Shown: one piece after another, positions 60,922 through 64,000 of the stretch
How the letters are laid out: each line of letters starts with the position of its first letter
Position numbering within the stretch: the first letter of the stretch is position 1
Made by a program: the position numbers and the translations under genes
NCBI RefSeq assembly: GCF_013410345.1
Contig: NZ_JACCFJ010000001.1
Span: 1,426,001-1,490,000 of the forward strand
Origin: Saccharopolyspora hordei
Lineage (GTDB): Bacteria > Actinomycetota > Actinomycetes > Mycobacteriales > Pseudonocardiaceae
DNA length: 64,000 nt
Direction of reading: 5' to 3'
Notes under the pieces: model-generated
What the model was told of the DNA's origin: nothing
The model's database searches: none
The model's input: only the letters and a program-made list of their open reading frames with translations

Positions 60922-61027
60922 ACCCGCACGGTAGGCGCGGACCGGCCCACGCGCTGCCGGATCCGCTGTGGGCAGAGCCGAGGCCGACCAGGCGGAAATG
61001 GGCGCGACGCGCCGTCGTCCGGTGCGT

Positions 61028-61033
61028 TAGCCT
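61028..61033 (+). promoter_or_regulatory. Putative -10 box of a leaderless transcript
   Basis: TAGCCT at 61028-61033 lies 6 nt upstream of the minicistron GTG at 61040, the spacing expected when transcription starts at the start codon. A -35 box is not obvious. Confidence 0.5.
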
Positions 61034-61039
61034 GGCCGC

Positions 61040-61066
61040 GTGGTGCAGAAGCAGCTCTACCTCTGA
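61040..61066 (+). CDS. Eight-codon leaderless minicistron (candidate leader peptide)
   Basis: It encodes VVQKQLYL and a stop (TGA at 61064-61066), and would be read directly from the predicted transcription start at 61040. It lies 250 nt before the glycosyltransferase. Its length and lysine/leucine/tyrosine content recall the short leader peptides that stall ribosomes in the presence of macrolides. The idea that it senses an antibiotic is inference. It could also be chance. Confidence 0.4.
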   Translation: MVQKQLYL

Positions 61067-61142
61067 TCGCGCTCTCGTCCGCGGCCCTGCGGTGACGTCG
61101 TCCCGCCCCGGCCGCGTGGCGTGACGCGCCCGCACCGGTCCG

Positions 61143-61168
61143 GCGCGGTGGTGCACCGCACGCCGCGC
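61143..61168. other. Hairpin in the glycosyltransferase leader region
   Basis: GCGCGG (61143-61148) pairs with CCGCGC (61163-61168), or GCGGTG (61145-61150) with CACCGC (61154-61159): two mutually exclusive stems. A perfect 16-nt palindrome follows at 61275-61290. These would fit alternative folding of the leader between the minicistron and the glycosyltransferase gene. Confidence 0.4.
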
Positions 61169-61317
61169 ACTGGTCCCGCATCCCCTCCGCACGCTGCGAG
61201 CTGGTCTCCTGCCGTCGTGCCCGGGGTTGGAGCGGACCCGGTCGCTCGGGCGAAGCCGACACCGTTGACCAGTTCCTCGCCGCGGCGAGGGCTTCGCTGA
61301 TCAGGAGCACAGAGCAC

Positions 61318-62499
61318 ATGACCAACGCTGCGCAGAACGCGCACCGCACCCGGCCCGCGCACATCGGCTTCTTCACCATCCCGGCGCACGGGCACGTCAA
61401 CCCGACCCTCGGCTTGATCACCGAGCTGGTGAGCCGGGGGCACCGCGTCAGCTACGCGGTCACCGACGCGCTCGTCGCCCCGGTGGTCGAGGCCGGGGCG
61501 ACCCCGGTCCGCTACACCTCGCTGCTGCCGGGGTCACCGACCGCGGCCCGGCAGGAGTGGCCGAACGACGAGGTCGAGGCGCGGTTGATGTTCCTCGAGG
61601 AGACCAAGTTCGTCGTGCCGCAGCTCGAGGCGGCGTTCGCGGCGGACCTGCCCGATCTCGTCATCTACGACCTCCCCGACTTCCTCGTCCTCGCCGAGAA
61701 GTGGGGAGTGCCGGCGCTGCAGCTGTGCCCGACCCACGTCTACACCGAGGACCTGGAATCCGTCCTGGACATGACGCCGACCCCGGAGAAGCGGGCGGTG
61801 GAGCGGGCCTACGACGAGTACTTCGCCGAGCAGGGCCTGGCCCTGACCCACGAGGTCCTCGTGCACCCGCGTCGCTGCATCGTGACCATCCCGCGGAGCT
61901 TCCAGTACTTCGGGGACACGGCCTCGGACGTCTACACGTTCGTCGGCCCGATGCTCACCGAGCGGGCGTCCCAAGGGGACTGGCAGGCGCCGGACGACCG
62001 ACCGGTGCTGGTGATCTCGTTGGGCTCGGCGTACAACGACCGCCTGGACTTCTTCCAGAGGTGCCTGCGGGCGTTCGCCGACCTCGACTGGCACGTGGTG
62101 ATGTCCGTCGGGCGGTCGGTCGACCCGGCCGAGCTGGGCGAGGTCCCGGCGAACTTCGAGGTGCACCAGTGGATCCCGCAGCTGCGGGTGCTGTCCCAGG
62201 CGAGCGCGTTCATCACGCACGCCGGCATGGGCGGCACGATGGAGGGCCTGCACCACGGCGTCCCGCTGATCGCGGTGCCGCAGGCCGCCGACCAGTTCAT
62301 GAACGCGGCCCGCATCGAGGAGCTCGGTCTGGGCGTGCGGCTGGACTCCCAGACCGCCACACCGGAGCAGCTGCGCGCCGCGCTGGAGGAGGTCTCCGCC
62401 GACGAGGAGATCCGGGCCCGGGTGGTGGACATGCAGCGGGAGATCCAGCAAGCCGGTGGCGTGCGCCGGGCGGTCGAGATCGTCGAAGCCATGCTGTAG
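61318..62499 (+). CDS. Macrolide-type glycosyltransferase (MGT family, GT1)
   Basis: 393 residues. GT-B fold of the family that includes OleD and Mgt of Streptomyces, which inactivate macrolides by UDP-glucose transfer. N-terminal acceptor site HIGFFTIPAHGHVNPTLGL; donor-binding region VLVISLGSAYNDR and the signature WIPQLRVLSQASAFITHAGMGGTMEGLHHGVPLIAVPQAADQ in pieces. ATG at 61318; the Shine-Dalgarno (AGGAG) is about 10 nt upstream. No macrolide biosynthesis genes are in the window, so it is more likely a resistance or xenobiotic glycosylation enzyme. Its leader may control it. Confidence 0.92.
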   Translation: MTNAAQNAHRTRPAHIGFFTIPAHGHVNPTLGLITELVSRGHRVSYAVTDALVAPVVEAGATPVRYTSLLPGSPTAARQEWPNDEVEARLMFLEETKFVVPQLEAAFAADLPDLVIYDLPDFLVLAEKWGVPALQLCPTHVYTEDLESVLDMTPTPEKRAVERAYDEYFAEQGLALTHEVLVHPRRCIVTIPRSFQYFGDTASDVYTFVGPMLTERASQGDWQAPDDRPVLVISLGSAYNDRLDFFQRCLRAFADLDWHVVMSVGRSVDPAELGEVPANFEVHQWIPQLRVLSQASAFITHAGMGGTMEGLHHGVPLIAVPQAADQFMNAARIEELGLGVRLDSQTATPEQLRAALEEVSADEEIRARVVDMQREIQQAGGVRRAVEIVEAML

Positions 62500-62510
62500 C
62501 AGGACCGGGC

Positions 62511-62540
62511 GCCACCCGCCGGTCCCGCCCGGCGGGTGGC
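62511..62540. terminator. Terminator after the glycosyltransferase gene
   Basis: A 12-bp perfect stem (GCCACCCGCCGG with CCGGCGGGTGGC) and a 6-nt loop, 12 nt past the stop. Confidence 0.7.
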
Positions 62541-62602
62541 CCGGCGCGGCTTCGAGGTGGCGGTGCCGGGTGGCCTGACGAACGGCGAGGTCAGGGCGAC
62601 GT

Positions 62603-62622
62603 GGCACGTCGATCGACGTGCC
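62603..62622. promoter_or_regulatory. Perfect 20-bp palindrome
   Basis: GGCACGTCGA/TCGACGTGCC with no spacer, in the 528-base gap 62500-63027 upstream of the aldo/keto reductase. It looks like a regulator binding site. Confidence 0.45.
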
Positions 62623-62779
62623 GCGGCACCGGTGCGCCCATCACGGCCGACGCCCGCAGCGACGTCCTCGCCACCACCTGAGCCGACCGAGCTCGCTCCT
62701 GGTGCGCGGCGGCTGACCGTGGCCTCCCGCGCACCGGCCGTGATACCTGTGGAGCGGCGCGCGGAAGCGAGGTGGCGCG

Positions 62780-63031
62780 ATGATTGCGCTGATCACCGGT
62801 CTGCGGACCGGCGGCGTCCGACTCCCCGCTCGGCGGGAGCAGGCGCACGCGGCGGGTCCGGCCGTGGCGTGGCGCGGAGACGGCCGCGCTGGTGGTGGTC
62901 CCGCGGCGGTGCGGGACACCGTGGGGCGCCGGGGAGCGCGGTGCGGTCACACCGCCGGTCCGGTGCGGACACCGGGGCTGCGGGCGGTCGCAGCCGGCCG
63001 CGCGATCGGTGTGCGGTGGGAGTCGGTGTGA
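62780..63031 (+). CDS. Doubtful small reading frame before the aldo/keto reductase
   Basis: 83 codons from an ATG with GAGG 6-7 nt upstream, ending in a GTGA overlap with the next start. The product is Arg/Gly/Ala-rich without a fold I recognise (MIALITGLRTGGVRLPARRE). The overlap argues for a gene and the composition argues against. It is the only gene candidate in the 62500-63027 gap. Confidence 0.2.
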   Translation: MIALITGLRTGGVRLPARREQAHAAGPAVAWRGDGRAGGGPAAVRDTVGRRGARCGHTAGPVRTPGLRAVAAGRAIGVRWESV

Positions 63032-64000
63032 AGCTCGGTGGCTCGGACGTCGTGGTCTCCCCGCTCGGGTTCGGGGGTGCGGTGATCGGGAACCTCTACC
63101 GGGAGGTCGACGAGGAGACCGCGCTCGGCGCGGTGGACGCGGCATGGGACGCGGGGATCCGGTACTTCGACACCGCACCGCACTACGGGCTCGGACTGGC
63201 CGAGCGCCGCCTCGGCGCGGCCCTCGCCGGTCGGCCGCGGGACGAGTTCGTGGTCTCGACGAAGGTCGGCAGGCTGCTGGTGCCGAGCCCGGGAACCGCG
63301 GGCGCGCCTGACGCAGCGGGGTTCGCCGTGCCGGCGGACCACCAGCGGGTGTGGGACTTCAGCGCCGACGGGGTGCACCGGTCGCTGGAGGCGAGCCTGC
63401 GTCGGCTCGGCCTCGACCGCGTGGACCTGGTGTTGATCCACGACCCGGATGAGCACTGGTCGCAGGCGCTCGGCGAGGCGTACCCGGCCCTGCACGAGCT
63501 GCGCGCGCAAGGCGTGGTCGGCGCGATCGGTGTCGGCATGAACCAGTGGCAGGTGCTGGAGCGCTTCGCCGCCGAGACCGATGTGGACGCGGTGATGCTC
63601 GCCGGGCGCTACACGCTGCTCGACCAGTCCGCGGCGGCCACCATGCTGCCGACGTGCGTGCGCCGGACCGTGTCGGTGCTGGCCGCCGGGGTGTTCAACG
63701 GCGGTGTCCTAGCCACCGACGAGCTCGGCCCGGAGGCGATGTTCGACTACGCGCCCGCGGCGCCGGAGCTGCGGGCGCGGGTCGCCCGGATCGCCGAGGT
63801 GGTGCACCGGCACGGGGCGCGCGTGCCGCAGGTGGCGATGGCCTTCGCCGCGGCACACCCGGCCGTGGCCAGCGTCGTCGTGGGGGCCCGGTCCGCCGAG
63901 GAGGTCCGGCGCAACGCCGACCTCGTCGAGCGACCGGTGCCCGCGGCGGTCTGGGAAGAACTGGTCGCGACCGGTCTGCTCCCGTCCGACGTGCCACTCC
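63028..64000 (+). CDS. Aldo/keto reductase (L-fucose / D-threo-aldose 1-dehydrogenase type), 3' end cut
   Basis: At least 324 residues; the gene runs off the right edge. From GTG: VKLGGSDVVVSPLGFGGA, then IRYFDTAPHYGLGLAERRLG with the catalytic Asp and Tyr, the Lys in STKVGRLL and the His in VLIHDPDEHW. The C-terminal NADP-binding part has VASVVVGARSAEEVRRNADL. The start and the insertion after the Lys resemble D-threo-aldose or L-fucose dehydrogenases. It oxidises or reduces sugars; the exact sugar is not known. Confidence 0.88.
   Translation, partial: MKLGGSDVVVSPLGFGGAVIGNLYREVDEETALGAVDAAWDAGIRYFDTAPHYGLGLAERRLGAALAGRPRDEFVVSTKVGRLLVPSPGTAGAPDAAGFAVPADHQRVWDFSADGVHRSLEASLRRLGLDRVDLVLIHDPDEHWSQALGEAYPALHELRAQGVVGAIGVGMNQWQVLERFAAETDVDAVMLAGRYTLLDQSAAATMLPTCVRRTVSVLAAGVFNGGVLATDELGPEAMFDYAPAAPELRARVARIAEVVHRHGARVPQVAMAFAAAHPAVASVVVGARSAEEVRRNADLVERPVPAAVWEELVATGLLPSDVPL

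Noticed and set aside
61318-64000. Edge of a macrolide biosynthesis cluster
   Set aside because: Only a glycosyltransferase and an aldo/keto reductase are present; no polyketide synthase or deoxysugar genes are seen in the window.

Overview
The window is very G+C-rich DNA from an actinobacterium. The codon use, many GTG starts, the paired XRE-DUF5753 and DUF397 genes, and WD-repeat STAND and Trypco-type genes suggest Pseudonocardiales, probably Saccharopolyspora or a relative. The genus is inference. The backbone resembles the Mycobacterium tuberculosis Rv3303c-Rv3315c neighbourhood: deoA and add at the left, then upp, a phosphopentomutase-like gene (pmmB), purine nucleoside phosphorylase (deoD), two M20 amidohydrolases (amiB1/amiA1) and lpdA on the right. 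Together with deoC these form a nucleoside-salvage core. Lineage-specific DNA is inserted between these markers.

Region by region. 1-13.9 kb: deoA end, a coiled-coil protein, add, an IclR regulator, an ECF-like sigma factor, a large acidic protein, an SMI1/KNR4 protein, a PadR-HAAS membrane protein pair, a translationally linked deoC - aldehyde dehydrogenase - half aldehyde dehydrogenase operon, a class IV aminotransferase and an orphan solute-binding lipoprotein with a membrane protein. 14.2-19.5 kb: a tight five-gene operon of unrecognised function. It holds a strongly charge-polarised protein and an HExxH metallopeptidase-like protein, with a LuxR-type regulator divergent to it. 20.3-22.9 kb: a methyltransferase, a DUF397/XRE pair and two small proteins. 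22.9-27.6 kb: a Trypco1 - trypsin - trypsin/nSTAND/WD40 predicted conflict cassette whose large gene is frameshifted in this sequence. 27.7-34.5 kb: a formaldehyde dehydrogenase, an FAD monooxygenase with a divergent TetR repressor and palindromic operators, upp, a second TetR and a ribbon-helix-helix/Doc-like toxin-antitoxin pair with its own operator. 34.5-39.4 kb: a flavodoxin, phosphosugar mutase, purine nucleoside phosphorylase and a membrane Ser/Thr kinase. 39.8-45.8 kb: a complete seven-gene Mrp cation/proton antiporter operon with stop/start overlaps throughout. 46.2-49.5 kb: a candidate 6C small RNA and two M20 amidohydrolases. 50.3-54.9 kb: two FGGY sugar kinases, a HAD protein and a DeoR repressor, which look like one sugar-phosphorylation unit without a transporter. 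55-64 kb: a gamma-glutamylcyclotransferase-like protein, LpdA, a DCC thiol-redox protein, a TPR protein, an RCC1-repeat protein, an MBL-fold hydrolase, a macrolide-type glycosyltransferase preceded by a leaderless eight-codon minicistron, and an aldo/keto reductase that runs off the end.

The strongest candidates for undescribed biology are the 14.2-19.5 kb operon, the Trypco1/trypsin/nSTAND cassette with its frameshift and truncated protease, and the leader peptide ahead of the glycosyltransferase. I saw no tRNA, rRNA, insertion sequence or CRISPR array. All positions and motifs were read by eye and no database was searched.
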